A DNA stretch of 64,000 nt from Streptomyces davaonensis JCM 4913 (GTDB taxonomy: Bacteria; Actinomycetota; Actinomycetes; Streptomycetales; Streptomycetaceae). The notes beneath the pieces are model-generated. The model did no database searches and was not told where the DNA came from. It was given only the letters and a program-made list of their open reading frames with translations. This document shows positions 50,159 to 58,519 of this stretch, one piece after another. The stretch's first letter is position 1. Every line of letters starts with the position of its first letter. Position numbers and translations under genes: made by a program. Location: NCBI RefSeq assembly GCF_000349325.1, contig NC_020504.1, forward strand, positions 4,374,053 to 4,438,052, read 5' to 3'.

Positions 50159-50179
50159 CTACTATCTATTCGTAAGTAG
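50159..50179. promoter_or_regulatory. Possible HxlR operator in the divergent promoter
   Basis: CTACT-11 bases-AGTAG (50,159-50,179) is an imperfect dyad around ATCTATTCGTA, in an A/T-rich patch of an otherwise GC-rich 135-base spacer between the oxidoreductase and HxlR genes. ACTACTTACG-type sequence is seen at sites of HxlR/QorR regulators. Assignment is by position and symmetry only. Confidence 0.4.
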
Positions 50180-50215
50180 TTACCTGAGAGTGCGTACATA
50201 CCCCAGAGGTGAGCC

Positions 50216-50620
50216 ATGGCGACCATGACGGCGGCGCAGCGACGCGAGCAGGCACGCCTGGAGTACGACGCGTTCATCAAGGGGTGCCCCACCAACCAGC
50301 TGCTGGACCGGCTCAGCGACAAGTGGGTCAGCCTGGTCGTCGCCGCCCTCGCCGCCGGGCCCATGCGCTACAGCGACCTCGGCCGCAAGCTCGCCGGGGT
50401 CAGCCCCAAGATGCTCACCCAGACCCTGCGCTCACTGGAGCGCGACGGCATCCTCACCCGCGAGGTCACCCCGTCCGTGCCGGTCCGCGTCGACTACGAG
50501 CTCACGCCTCTCGGCCACAGCCTGTCCCTGCTGCTGACGGCGGTGAAGGACTGGGCCGAGACCCACATCGAGCAGGTGCATGAGGCGCGGGAGCGCTACG
50601 ACTCCGTGCAGGACGTCTAG
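50216..50620 (+). CDS. HxlR-family transcriptional regulator
   Basis: This 134-residue protein has the HxlR winged helix: YDAFIKGCPTNQLLDRLSDKWVSLVVAALAAGPMRYSDLGRKLAGVSPKMLTQTLRSLERDGILTREVTPSVPVRVDYELTPLGHSL. The single cysteine GCPTNQLLD near the N-terminus is the redox/electrophile-sensing position in this family. Divergent from the quinone oxidoreductase gene, it is the likely repressor of that gene, released by quinones or related electrophiles. Confidence 0.94.
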   Translation: MATMTAAQRREQARLEYDAFIKGCPTNQLLDRLSDKWVSLVVAALAAGPMRYSDLGRKLAGVSPKMLTQTLRSLERDGILTREVTPSVPVRVDYELTPLGHSLSLLLTAVKDWAETHIEQVHEARERYDSVQDV

Positions 50621-50631
50621 AAGCAGGACGT

Positions 50632-51117
50632 CTAGAAGTAGTAGGCGTCACCCGTGTCCAGGATCAGCACGCACTGACGGTCGTTGAGGTGGTTGCGGTC
50701 CACCGCCCCGCCGTTCCACACCGTGTCGATCTCCAGCTGCACCTCGGTGGGCGCCTCCCGCAGCCGTACCCGCAGCGCGATCCGCTCCCCCACCTCGTCC
50801 GCCGCCAGCGCGCCCACCCGGCACAGCACCGCCTTCACCTCGGTCCGGGCACAGCCGTCGGGCAGGTCCTGCACGTCCGCCAGCGGCTCCGACCAACGCA
50901 GCCGTACGGTCGCGTCGGGCACCGACGACGGACCGTGATTGAGCGGGGTGAACCTCAGATCGACCTCGCCGGAGACCAGCGCCGCGGCCCCGTGATAGGC
51001 CAGGTCGGCCTCCGGGCCCTGCACGGCAACGGCACCGGCCGCTCCGGCGCCCGACGCCCCGCCCGCCACCAGCACCGCCGCCACGACTCCGGCCCCCAGC
51101 ACCCGCACACTCCGCAT
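50632..51117 (-). CDS. Secreted protein of unknown function
   Basis: The ATG giving [26 protein letters not shown], with GAGAGGGG upstream, is preferred over the GTG/ATG further out. The protein has 161 residues with a cleavable signal peptide (cut after AGA or AVA) and an exported domain: [57 protein letters not shown] and [36 protein letters not shown]. This has the look of a beta-sandwich with two or three cysteines, perhaps forming a disulfide. No family is recognised. Confidence 0.65.
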   Translation of the reverse strand: MRSVRVLGAGVVAAVLVAGGASGAGAAGAVAVQGPEADLAYHGAAALVSGEVDLRFTPLNHGPSSVPDATVRLRWSEPLADVQDLPDGCARTEVKAVLCRVGALAADEVGERIALRVRLREAPTEVQLEIDTVWNGGAVDRNHLNDRQCVLILDTGDAYYF

Positions 51118-51250
51118 ACGCCGACCCCTCTCACACATCCGTCGTACTTTTCATACTTTTCGTAGGGATCTATCCCACGCAGAGCGGGACGCAGGCGCCG
51201 TCCAACAGGTGACAGGCGGACCGCGGACGGCCGTGTGCGAGGCTGCGCGC

Positions 51251-51586
51251 ATGTCCGTCCTGCGCTCCGCCGTCCTGTTCGTCGTCGCTGCCCTCTTCGA
51301 GATCGGCGGCGCGTGGCTGGTCTGGCAGGGCGTGCGGGAGCACCGCGGCTGGGTGTGGATCGGCGGAGGCGTGCTCGCGCTCGGCGCCTACGGATTCGTG
51401 GCGACCCTCCAGCCCGACGCGGAGTTCGGCCGCATCCTCGCCGCGTACGGTGGCGTCTTCGTCGCCGGCTCTCTTGTCTGGGGCATGGTCGCGGACGGCT
51501 ACCGGCCGGACCGCTGGGACGTGCTGGGGGCACTGATCTGCCTCGCGGGAATGGCCGTGATCATGTACGCCCCGCGCGGCGAGTAG
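51251..51586 (+). CDS. YnfA-family small membrane protein
   Basis: This 111-residue protein has the YnfA (UPF0060) layout of four membrane helices: [62 protein letters not shown] and [20 protein letters not shown]. [19 protein letters not shown] and [14 protein letters not shown] are strongly conserved. YnfA belongs to the small multidrug resistance-like group; the transport role is not established for this gene. Confidence 0.93.
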   Translation: MSVLRSAVLFVVAALFEIGGAWLVWQGVREHRGWVWIGGGVLALGAYGFVATLQPDAEFGRILAAYGGVFVAGSLVWGMVADGYRPDRWDVLGALICLAGMAVIMYAPRGE

Positions 51587-51739
51587 GGGGCCCGCCCGTG
51601 GGCGACCGCGGGTGGGTGGGGGCTGGTCGCAACCACCTACCACCCACAGCCGCACAAACCACCGATCCGCCCGCCTATCCTGGCCGGACAGCCTTTCGAA
51701 CGTCGACCCAGTCGTCCGAGGACCCGAGGAGCACTACCC

Positions 51740-52519
51740 ATGGCCCCCGCCGCACCGTCCGCCGCAGGCTCCCGCATCGCGATCGTCACCGGCGCGAGCG
51801 GTGGAATCGGCGCCGCCACCGCGCGGCAGCTCGCCGCGGCCGGGTACCGGGTCGTGCTGACCGCCCGCCGCAAGGACCGCATCGAGGCGCTGGCCGAGGA
51901 GATCAACGCGGCCGGGCACTCCGCCGCCGCCTACCAGCTGGACGTCACCGACCGCACCGCGGTCGACGAGTTCGCCACCGCCTTCCCGTCGATCGGCGTC
52001 CTGGTCAACAACGCCGGCGGCGCCCTGGGTGCCGACCCCGTGGCCACCGGCGACCCGGCCGACTGGCGTGCGATGTACGAGACCAACGTCATCGGCACCC
52101 TCAACCTCACCCAGGCCCTGCTGCCCAAGCTGGAGGCGAGCGGCGACGGCACGGTCGTCGTGGTGTCCTCGACGGCGGGCCTCGGCACCTACGAGGGCGG
52201 CGCGGGCTACGTCGCCGCCAAGCACGGCGAGCACGTCCTCGCCGAGACCCTCCGCCTGGAGATCGTCGGCAAGCCGGTCCGGGTGATCGAGGTCGCGCCC
52301 GGCATGGTCAAGACGGACGAGTTCGCGCTCACCCGCTTCGGCGGCGACGCCGAGAGGGCCGCCAAGGTGTACCAGGGCGTGGCCGAACCCCTCACCGCCG
52401 ACGACGTCGCCGACACCATCACCTGGGCGGTGACCCGCCCGAGCCACGTCAACATCGACCTCCTCGTCGTCCGCCCCCGCGCCCAGGCGTCCAACACGAA
52501 GGTGCATCGAGAGCTGTGA
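51740..52519 (+). CDS. Short-chain dehydrogenase/reductase (SDR)
   Basis: This 259-residue classical SDR has the dinucleotide motif VTGASGGIGAATARQL, the NNAGGALGADPV strand, catalytic Ser in VVVSSTAGLGTYEGG and Y-x3-K in GYVAAKHGEHVLAETLR (Tyr about 158, Lys about 162). VRVIEVAPGMVKTDEF follows. The Tyr is within AGYVAAKHG, so all catalytic residues are present. The stop overlaps the start of the next small gene (GTGA). It probably acts on a small alcohol or ketone with NADP. Confidence 0.93.
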   Translation: MAPAAPSAAGSRIAIVTGASGGIGAATARQLAAAGYRVVLTARRKDRIEALAEEINAAGHSAAAYQLDVTDRTAVDEFATAFPSIGVLVNNAGGALGADPVATGDPADWRAMYETNVIGTLNLTQALLPKLEASGDGTVVVVSSTAGLGTYEGGAGYVAAKHGEHVLAETLRLEIVGKPVRVIEVAPGMVKTDEFALTRFGGDAERAAKVYQGVAEPLTADDVADTITWAVTRPSHVNIDLLVVRPRAQASNTKVHREL

Positions 52520-52662
52520 GCCCCGACCGGAAAGACCCGAACCCCGCGCCGAAGGAACACCACAACGAGCGCCAGATGTGGTGGTGGCTCGGCTACTTCC
52601 TGTTCGGCATCCACATCGTGGCGTTCGTCATGATCTACGCGGTCACCCACGCGCCGAAGTAG
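52516..52662 (+). CDS. Small single-helix membrane protein
   Basis: This 48-residue protein has a GTG start overlapping the SDR stop. A Pro/Lys/Glu-rich N-terminus (SPDRKDPNPAPKEHHNERQ) is followed by MWWWLGYFLFGIHIVAF and VMIYAVTHAPK, a membrane segment with one His. Very short proteins of this kind (for example DUF6126-type) are widespread in Streptomyces, and the SDR overlap argues for real translation. Function is unknown. Confidence 0.6.
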   Translation: MSPDRKDPNPAPKEHHNERQMWWWLGYFLFGIHIVAFVMIYAVTHAPK

Positions 52663-52677
52663 AACCGACGTAGAACG

Positions 52678-53949
52678 TTGGTCGTGGACAGACACATACG
52701 CTTCGACGCCCTGCACAACTTCCGCGACCTCGGCGGCTACCGCACGTCCGACGGCCGCCGGATCCGCCCCGCCCGCCTGTATCGCGCCGACTCCCTCGGC
52801 AAGCTCGCCGAGGGCACCGAGGACTGGACCCGCTTCCTCGCCCTGGGCGTCCGTACGGTGATCGACCTGCGCCACCCCTTCGAGATCGAGGCCCGGGGCC
52901 GGGTCCCGGACCACCCGAGCCTGACGTACCGCAACCTCAGCATCGAGCACCGCCCCTACGACCAGGCCGCGCAGCCCCCCGGCGTGCACGCGGGCCCGTA
53001 TCTGGCGGAGCGGTACATGGAGGTCGCCGAGGACGGCACCGAGGAGATCCGGCAGGCCCTCGAACTCATCGCGAAATCAGCGGAGTCGGCCGAGCCCTTG
53101 GTCTTCCACTGCGCCTCCGGCAAGGACCGCACGGGCGAACTGGCGGCCCTGGTGCTGTCCCTGCTCGGTGTGGACGAGCGGACGATCATCGAGGACTTCA
53201 GCCTCACCGAACTGGCCACCGAGGCCCTGCTCGCCGACTGGCGGGCCCGCAACGACGGCCGCTCCCCGCGCTGGCCGGACTTCGCCCGCGCCCCGGAGTC
53301 GGTGATGCGGCTGTTCCTCGCCGCCCTGAAGGAGCGCTACGGCTCGGTCGAGGGCTATGTCACCGAGGCCCTCTCCCTGGACGCGGAGGCCCTCGCGCGC
53401 ACCCTGCGCAACGCCCTCCTGGAACAACCGCCCACCACCTGGCCCGAGTTGACCTACCGCAAGGCGACGGAGCCGGACGCCCCGACCCTGGTCCGCCTGC
53501 GCGACTCGGCGGCGCTGTGGCAGCTGGCCCGCGGAATCGACCAGTGGAAGCCGGGCGAGAAGGACGAGGCCCACTTCCGCGCCCGCATGCGCGACGGGGA
53601 GGTCTGGCTGGCCCACGCGGACGGCCGGCTCGCCGGAGCCTGGGAACTGTGGTGGTCCGACCCGGCGGCCTGGGGCCCGCGCCCCGACGAGGCGGGCTAC
53701 ATCCACCGCCTGATGACCACTCCCCACACGGCCCCGCCCGGCGCCGGTCGCGCCCTCCTGGCCCAGGCGGAGTCCCGCATCACCGAGACCGGCCGCCCCT
53801 GCGCCCGCCTGGACTGCCTGAGCTCCAACCCGCGCCTGATCGCCTACTACGAGTCCGCGGGCTACCGAGTGGTCGGCGAGCAGCGGGCCAAGCAGGACGG
53901 GGCGGGAAGCCCGTACGCGGTGACACTGATGGAGAAGAAGCTGGCGTGA
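52678..53949 (+). CDS. Tyrosine-type protein phosphatase fused to a GNAT acetyltransferase
   Basis: This 423-residue protein may start at the TTG 52,678 or the GTG 52,684; no strong ribosome site decides. The N-terminal 250 residues are a tyrosine/dual-specificity phosphatase: LHNFRDLGGYRTSDGRRIRPARLYRADSLGKL, the catalytic loop VFHCASGKDRTGELAALVLSLLGV (Cys-x5-Arg, about residue 145), and helices after it. From about residue 258 a GNAT domain begins (YRKATEPDAPTLVRLRDSAALWQLARGIDQW), with an acetyl-CoA loop HTAPPGAGRALLAQAE and LDCLSSNPRLIAYYESAGYRVVGE. The two domains are normally separate proteins, and no stop or shift divides them. Confidence 0.9.
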   Translation: MVVDRHIRFDALHNFRDLGGYRTSDGRRIRPARLYRADSLGKLAEGTEDWTRFLALGVRTVIDLRHPFEIEARGRVPDHPSLTYRNLSIEHRPYDQAAQPPGVHAGPYLAERYMEVAEDGTEEIRQALELIAKSAESAEPLVFHCASGKDRTGELAALVLSLLGVDERTIIEDFSLTELATEALLADWRARNDGRSPRWPDFARAPESVMRLFLAALKERYGSVEGYVTEALSLDAEALARTLRNALLEQPPTTWPELTYRKATEPDAPTLVRLRDSAALWQLARGIDQWKPGEKDEAHFRARMRDGEVWLAHADGRLAGAWELWWSDPAAWGPRPDEAGYIHRLMTTPHTAPPGAGRALLAQAESRITETGRPCARLDCLSSNPRLIAYYESAGYRVVGEQRAKQDGAGSPYAVTLMEKKLA

Positions 53950-53956
53950 CGCAGCA

Positions 53957-53985
53957 AGGGCCCGAGCCATGTCGACTCGGGCCCT
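53957..53985. terminator. Bidirectional terminator hairpin
   Basis: Perfect 10-base arms AGGGCCCGAG and CTCGGGCCCT with a 9-base loop lie between the convergent phosphatase-GNAT and rtcB genes, close to both stops. Confidence 0.8.
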
Positions 53986-53990
53986 CGCGG

Positions 53991-55184
53991 TCAGCCCTTC
54001 ACGCAGACGACCTGCTTCAGCTTCGCCACGACCTCCACCAGGTCCCGCTGCTGATCGATGACCTGCTCGATCGGCTTGTAGGCGCCCGGGATCTCGTCCA
54101 CGACACCGGAGTCCTTACGGCACTCCACGCCCCGCGTCTGCTCCTCCAGGTCCTTCGTCGAGAACCGCTTCTTCGCCGCGTTACGGCTCATCCGCCGCCC
54201 CGCGCCGTGCGAGGCCGAGTTGAAGGCCAGCGGGTTGCCGAGGCCCTTCACGATGTACGAGCCCGTGCCCATCGAGCCCGGGATGATGCCGTACTCGCCG
54301 GAGCCGGCCCGGATCGCGCCCTTACGGGTCACGAGCAGGTCCATGCCCTCGTAGCGCTCCTCGGCCACGTAGTTGTGGTGCGCGCTGATCTCCGGCTCGA
54401 AAGTCGGCTTGGCCTTCCTGAACTCCTTGCGGACCACGTCCTTCAGGAGCGCCATCATGATCGAGCGGTTGTACTTCGCGTACTCCTGCGCCCAGAACAG
54501 GTCGTTGCGGTACGCCGCCATCTGCGGGGTGTCCGCGATGAAGACGGCGAGGTCGCGGTCGACCAGGCCCTGGTTGTGCGGGAGCTTCTGGGCCACGCCG
54601 ATGTGGAAGTCGGCGAGCTCCTTGCCGATGTTCCGGGACCCGGAGTGCAGCATCAGCCAGACGGCGCCGTCGGTGTCGGTGCACACCTCGACGAAGTGGT
54701 TTCCGCTTCCGAGGGTCCCCATCTGCTTGGTGGCCCGCTCCTGCCGGAACTTCACCGCGTCCGCGACCCCGTCGAAGCGACCCCAGAAGTCGTCCCACCC
54801 GGCCGTGCCGAAGCCGTGCATCCGCGTCGGGTCGACGGCGTCGTCATGCATGCCGCGCCCCACCGGAATCGCCTGCTCGATCTTCGACCGCAGCCGCGAC
54901 AGGTCACCGGGGAGATCGTTCACGGTCAGGGACGTCTTGACGGCCGACATCCCGCAGCCGATGTCCACGCCCACCGCGGCCGGGCACACCGCACCCTGCA
55001 TCGCGATGACGGAGCCCACCGTCGCGCCCTTGCCGTAGTGCACGTCCGGCATGACCGCCAGACCCTTGATCCACGGCAGGGTCGCCACGTTCCGCAGCTG
55101 CTGGAGGGCCACGTCCTCCACCGTCGTCGGATCCGTCCACATCCGGATCGGAACCTTCGCACCGGGCATCTCTACGTACGACAT
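53991..55184 (-). CDS. rtcB: RtcB-type RNA ligase
   Basis: The ATG giving MSYVEMPGAKVPIRMWTDPTTVEDVALQQLRN is chosen (397 residues, the usual RtcB length). Manganese-binding motifs are VMPDVHYGKGATVGSVIAMQGAVCPAAVGVDIGCGM (Asp, His and Cys), GSGNHFVEVC (His), LHSGSRNIGKEL, and NYVAEERYEGMDL. The GMP-accepting His lies in LAFNSASHGAGRRMSR. RtcB joins 2',3'-cyclic phosphate or 3'-phosphate ends to 5'-OH RNA ends using GTP. No rtcA or RNA-repair partner is adjacent, so its substrate in this organism is open. Confidence 0.96.
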   Translation of the reverse strand: MSYVEMPGAKVPIRMWTDPTTVEDVALQQLRNVATLPWIKGLAVMPDVHYGKGATVGSVIAMQGAVCPAAVGVDIGCGMSAVKTSLTVNDLPGDLSRLRSKIEQAIPVGRGMHDDAVDPTRMHGFGTAGWDDFWGRFDGVADAVKFRQERATKQMGTLGSGNHFVEVCTDTDGAVWLMLHSGSRNIGKELADFHIGVAQKLPHNQGLVDRDLAVFIADTPQMAAYRNDLFWAQEYAKYNRSIMMALLKDVVRKEFRKAKPTFEPEISAHHNYVAEERYEGMDLLVTRKGAIRAGSGEYGIIPGSMGTGSYIVKGLGNPLAFNSASHGAGRRMSRNAAKKRFSTKDLEEQTRGVECRKDSGVVDEIPGAYKPIEQVIDQQRDLVEVVAKLKQVVCVKG

Positions 55185-55352
55185 ATCGTCCTCATTCCCC
55201 CGACAGGTGACACAAGTCCTAAATCGCAAAACCGGCGCCAAGGTCAACGAAAGGGACAACGGACCGGCGTTCACGGCAGTGCGTGCGATACACATTGTCT
55301 CCAGGGGCCGCCCCCGCCCCGCAAACCATTTCCGCAGCGAGAGGAGCCGACC

Positions 55353-56183
55353 GTGCAGCGGAAGGCGTACGTATCCGGCGCCGTCGCGCTCCTCGCGGCA
55401 CTGCTGACCGGCTGCACCGGAAGCTCCGCGGACGGCGGCCCGACGGACGGTTCCAACCCCGGCGACTCCGGTACGGCGACGGCGGCGGCCGAGCCCGGCC
55501 GGTACCGCACCCTGCCGGAACCCTGCGGCGCGGTCGACCCGGACACCCTCGACACCCTGCTGCCCGGCATCCCGCAGATCGCCGACGAGGACCAGCGCGA
55601 GAAGGCGTACGAGGGCACCGCGACCGTCACCTACGACACCGACCGCAAGGTCGGCTGCCGCTGGAAGGTGGAGTCGGCCGACGCCACCGACCATCTCTTC
55701 ATCGACTTCGAGCGGGTCGTGTCCTACGACAACGCCGTCAGCGACGACAGCCAGGCCGAGCAGGTCTTCGCGACGCTGCGCACCGAGGCCGACCTCCCGG
55801 AGCCGACGGTCTCGGACACGGAGGCGGTGGACGAGGCGACCAGCACCCCGACCGACGCGGCATCGGCCTCCGTATCCCCCTCGGGCTCCGCCTCCCCCTC
55901 CTCTTCCTCTTCTTCTCCTTCTCCGTCCGCCACCCCCACCGACCTCCGGCCCCGCCTGCTGGACGACCTCGGTGACGAGGCGTTCGTGAACGATGTGGTG
56001 AGCAGCGCCGGTTCGACGGCCCAGCAGCGCACGGTGACTGTGGCGTTCCGCACGTCCAACGTCATCGTGACCATCCAGTACGAGGAGCAGCCGGCCACCG
56101 TCGGCGTGGTCCCGGACAGCAAGGAAATGCAGGACAGGGCGCTGAATCTGGCGGCCGAGCTGGCGGACACGCTGGCCGACTGA
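55353..56183 (+). CDS. DUF3558-type lipoprotein (1)
   Basis: The GTG start with GAGGAG upstream gives 276 residues. A lipoprotein signal (KAYVSGAVALLAALLTGCTGS) leads to a Gly/Ser/Asp-rich linker and a globular region YRTLPEPCGAVDPDTLDTLLPGI, VGCRWKVES and DHLFIDFERVVSYDN. A Ser/Pro/Thr-rich low-complexity stretch follows (encoded near 55,850-55,960). The PCGAVD...LLPG and CRW pairing is the DUF3558 signature of actinobacterial exported lipoproteins. It is anchored to the outer membrane face; role unknown. A paralogue follows 125 bases downstream. Confidence 0.85.
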   Translation: MQRKAYVSGAVALLAALLTGCTGSSADGGPTDGSNPGDSGTATAAAEPGRYRTLPEPCGAVDPDTLDTLLPGIPQIADEDQREKAYEGTATVTYDTDRKVGCRWKVESADATDHLFIDFERVVSYDNAVSDDSQAEQVFATLRTEADLPEPTVSDTEAVDEATSTPTDAASASVSPSGSASPSSSSSSPSPSATPTDLRPRLLDDLGDEAFVNDVVSSAGSTAQQRTVTVAFRTSNVIVTIQYEEQPATVGVVPDSKEMQDRALNLAAELADTLAD

Positions 56184-56307
56184 GCCCCGTCCGAGGCCGT
56201 TTGTGAAGACGGCGAAAGAGAAACACACGGCTTGCTCACCGCGTACCGTGGCCCCTCGGACCCGATCCGACCGCAGGAGCACGAGCAGCGCGATGAGTGA
56301 AGGAACC

Positions 56308-57138
56308 ATGCAGCGACCAGCACAGCGAGAGCAGCTCAACCAGCGAGCGAAGCGCCTGAGCCGGGTATTTCTCGGCGCCGCCACCGTCCCGGTGATGCTG
56401 ATAGCCGCAGGCTGTTCCTCGGACTCCGGCTCGGACAGCGCGAGCAAGAACTCCGGTGCCGAGACCTCGACGTCGGCGAGCCCGTCGCCCACGGTGCAGG
56501 CGGCCGCGTACAACAAGCTGCCCGAGGCGTGTGACGTACTGTCGGGCGACACTCTCGGCGATCTCGTGCCGAAGGCGGGCAAGTCCGGCAAGGAGGGCGC
56601 GTCCAACGACACCTCGACGCGCGCCAGCTGCTCCTGGAGCAGCCTGGACAACAACGGCGTGGACGGTTCGCAGTTCCGCTGGCTGAATGTCTCGCTGCTG
56701 CGCTTCGAGTCGGACGTCACCCGTGGTTCGGGCGACAAGCTGGCCCAGGAGTACTACGCCAAGCAGGTCAAGGACGTCCAGGCGGTGGAGGGCGCGAAGA
56801 ACGTCAAGTCGGAGCCGGTCACCGGGACGGGCGACGAGGCCACGGCGGTGCGCTACGACCTGAAGAAGAAGGAAGGCGCCTTCAAGCAGCAGACGATCGT
56901 GGCCCGCGTCGAGAACGTCGTCATCACTCTCGACTACAACGGCGCCGGTCTCGCCGGGGAGAAGACACCGAGCGCGGACACCCTCACGAAGCTGGCCAAG
57001 CAGGCCACGAAGGAGGCGGTGACCGCGGTGACGAAGGCCAACGGCACGGACGGCGGCTCGGACGACGGCACGGCTGGCGCGAACCCGTCCAAGTCGGCGT
57101 CAAAGTCCCCGTCCAAGAAGGCGACGGCGAAGAGCTGA
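56308..57138 (+). CDS. DUF3558-type lipoprotein (2)
   Basis: The ATG at 56,308 follows AAGGAACC; an ATG at 56,293 would add five residues but is less well placed. The signal ends in a lipobox (LIAAGCSSDSG), followed by KLPEACDVLSGDTLGDLVPKAG, TRASCSWSSLDN and FRWLNVSLLRFESD, then a domain with DVQAVEGAKNVKSEPVTGTGDEATAVRYD. The C-terminus is a Lys/Ser-rich tail (SKSASKSPSKKATAKS). It is a paralogue of the preceding DUF3558 protein in the same direction, and the two probably act together at the cell surface. Confidence 0.85.
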   Translation: MQRPAQREQLNQRAKRLSRVFLGAATVPVMLIAAGCSSDSGSDSASKNSGAETSTSASPSPTVQAAAYNKLPEACDVLSGDTLGDLVPKAGKSGKEGASNDTSTRASCSWSSLDNNGVDGSQFRWLNVSLLRFESDVTRGSGDKLAQEYYAKQVKDVQAVEGAKNVKSEPVTGTGDEATAVRYDLKKKEGAFKQQTIVARVENVVITLDYNGAGLAGEKTPSADTLTKLAKQATKEAVTAVTKANGTDGGSDDGTAGANPSKSASKSPSKKATAKS

Positions 57139-57214
57139 CCCTCCGGCAACACGTGCGCCGCACACATGTGCCACCCTGTTGCGCGCAACAACACGCAAGG
57201 GGAGGGGAAGACGA

Positions 57215-58465
57215 GTGGCCGGGCCACCGCAACTGACCCGGACACACCGCGTTCTCATCGGCGTGGTCGTGTTCGGCGCAGTGATCATCGCCGGTATCGG
57301 CTTCGCCGGTTCGTACGCGGCCGTCCGTGAGCTGGCTCTCAAGAAGGGCTTCGGGAACTTCAGTTATGTGTTCCCGATCGGCATCGACGCGGGCATCTGC
57401 GTCCTGCTGGCCCTGGACCTGCTGCTGACCTGGATCCGCATCCCCTTCCCGCTGCTGCGCCAGACGGCCTGGCTGCTGACGGCCGCCACCATCGCCTTCA
57501 ACGGCGCGGCGGCCTGGCCGGACCCGCTGGGCGTCGGCATGCACGCGGTGATCCCGATCCTGTTCGTGGTGTCGGTGGAAGCGGCCCGCCATGCGATCGG
57601 CCGCATCGCGGACATCACCGCGGACAAGCACATGGAGGGCGTCCGCCTCACCCGCTGGCTCCTGAGCCCGGTCCCGACGTTCCTCCTGTGGCGCCGCATG
57701 AAGCTCTGGGAGCTCCGCTCCTACGAGCAGGTCATCAAGCTGGAGCAGGAACGTCTCGTCTACCAGGCCCGCCTCCGCTCGCGCTACGGCCGAGCCTGGC
57801 GCCGCAAGGCTCCGGTGGAGTCCTTGATGCCACTGAGGCTGGCGAGGTACGGAGTCCCGTTGGCGGAAACGGCGCCGGCAGGTTTGGCGGCGGCAGGCAT
57901 AGAACCAGCGGTGATCCCCGCGGATGCCGCCGTAGCTGCGGGCAGTCGTGCCGCTGGGGCGGCGCCCGTCCCAATGCAAGGCGCACCTCACAGCGAGCAG
58001 CGCCCCCAACTGGTCGCGAACCAGTACCCCGAGCACTTCGATTACGAGCCCGAGCCGGAAGAAAGCCCCTGGCTCCACGCAAGGCACCCGGAACAAATCG
58101 AGTACCACGGCGGCTACGACCCCGCGTACGACCCGAGCTACGAAGAGTGGCACGAGGAAGAGCCCCCGGCCCCGGAACCCTCCCCGGAGGAAACCGGCAG
58201 CTTCCCCATTCCCGTGGCCCCCGGCCGAACCCGCGAGCTGGGCGAGGGCGGCGGCACGCTACCCGCCGAACCGGACGAGGACGCCTTCTACCAGGTCTTC
58301 CGCGAGTCGATAAAGAGCGGAAACGGCGCCCCCACCCCCCGCGGCTTCATGGCCGACGTAGAGGCGACCTACGGCGTCTCCCTCCCCGAGGCGGAAGCCA
58401 AGCGCATGGTCAACCGCTTCTCCAACCGCCTCAACGCGGAACTGGCGGACGAGCACATCGCGTAA
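57215..58465 (+). CDS. DUF2637 membrane protein (chromosomal)
   Basis: The GTG with GGAGGGG upstream gives 416 residues. Four membrane segments lie in the first 130: RVLIGVVVFGAVIIAGIGFAG, NFSYVFPIGIDAGICVLLALDLLL, PLLRQTAWLLTAATIAFNGAAAW and HAVIPILFVVSVEAARHAIG. A long Pro/Glu-rich cytosolic part follows, ending in a DNA-binding-like module: PRGFMADVEATYGVSLPEAEAKRMVNRFSNRLNAELADEHIA. The SYVFPIGIDAG segment is the DUF2637 signature shared with the element's protein at 16,972, but the tail differs. A strong terminator follows within five bases. Confidence 0.85.
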   Translation: MAGPPQLTRTHRVLIGVVVFGAVIIAGIGFAGSYAAVRELALKKGFGNFSYVFPIGIDAGICVLLALDLLLTWIRIPFPLLRQTAWLLTAATIAFNGAAAWPDPLGVGMHAVIPILFVVSVEAARHAIGRIADITADKHMEGVRLTRWLLSPVPTFLLWRRMKLWELRSYEQVIKLEQERLVYQARLRSRYGRAWRRKAPVESLMPLRLARYGVPLAETAPAGLAAAGIEPAVIPADAAVAAGSRAAGAAPVPMQGAPHSEQRPQLVANQYPEHFDYEPEPEESPWLHARHPEQIEYHGGYDPAYDPSYEEWHEEEPPAPEPSPEETGSFPIPVAPGRTRELGEGGGTLPAEPDEDAFYQVFRESIKSGNGAPTPRGFMADVEATYGVSLPEAEAKRMVNRFSNRLNAELADEHIA

Positions 58466-58469
58466 CCCA

Positions 58470-58511
58470 TGAAGAAGGGGCCCTCCGCCAACGGAGGGCC
58501 CCTTCTTCATG
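58470..58511. terminator. Bidirectional terminator hairpin between DUF2637 and lysS
   Basis: ATGAAGAAGGGGCCCTCCG and CGGAGGGCCCCTTCTTCAT form a perfect 19-base stem with a 4-base loop (CCAA), flanked by A- and T-rich tails. It separates two convergent genes. Confidence 0.92.
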
Positions 58512-58519
58512 CGTACCGT

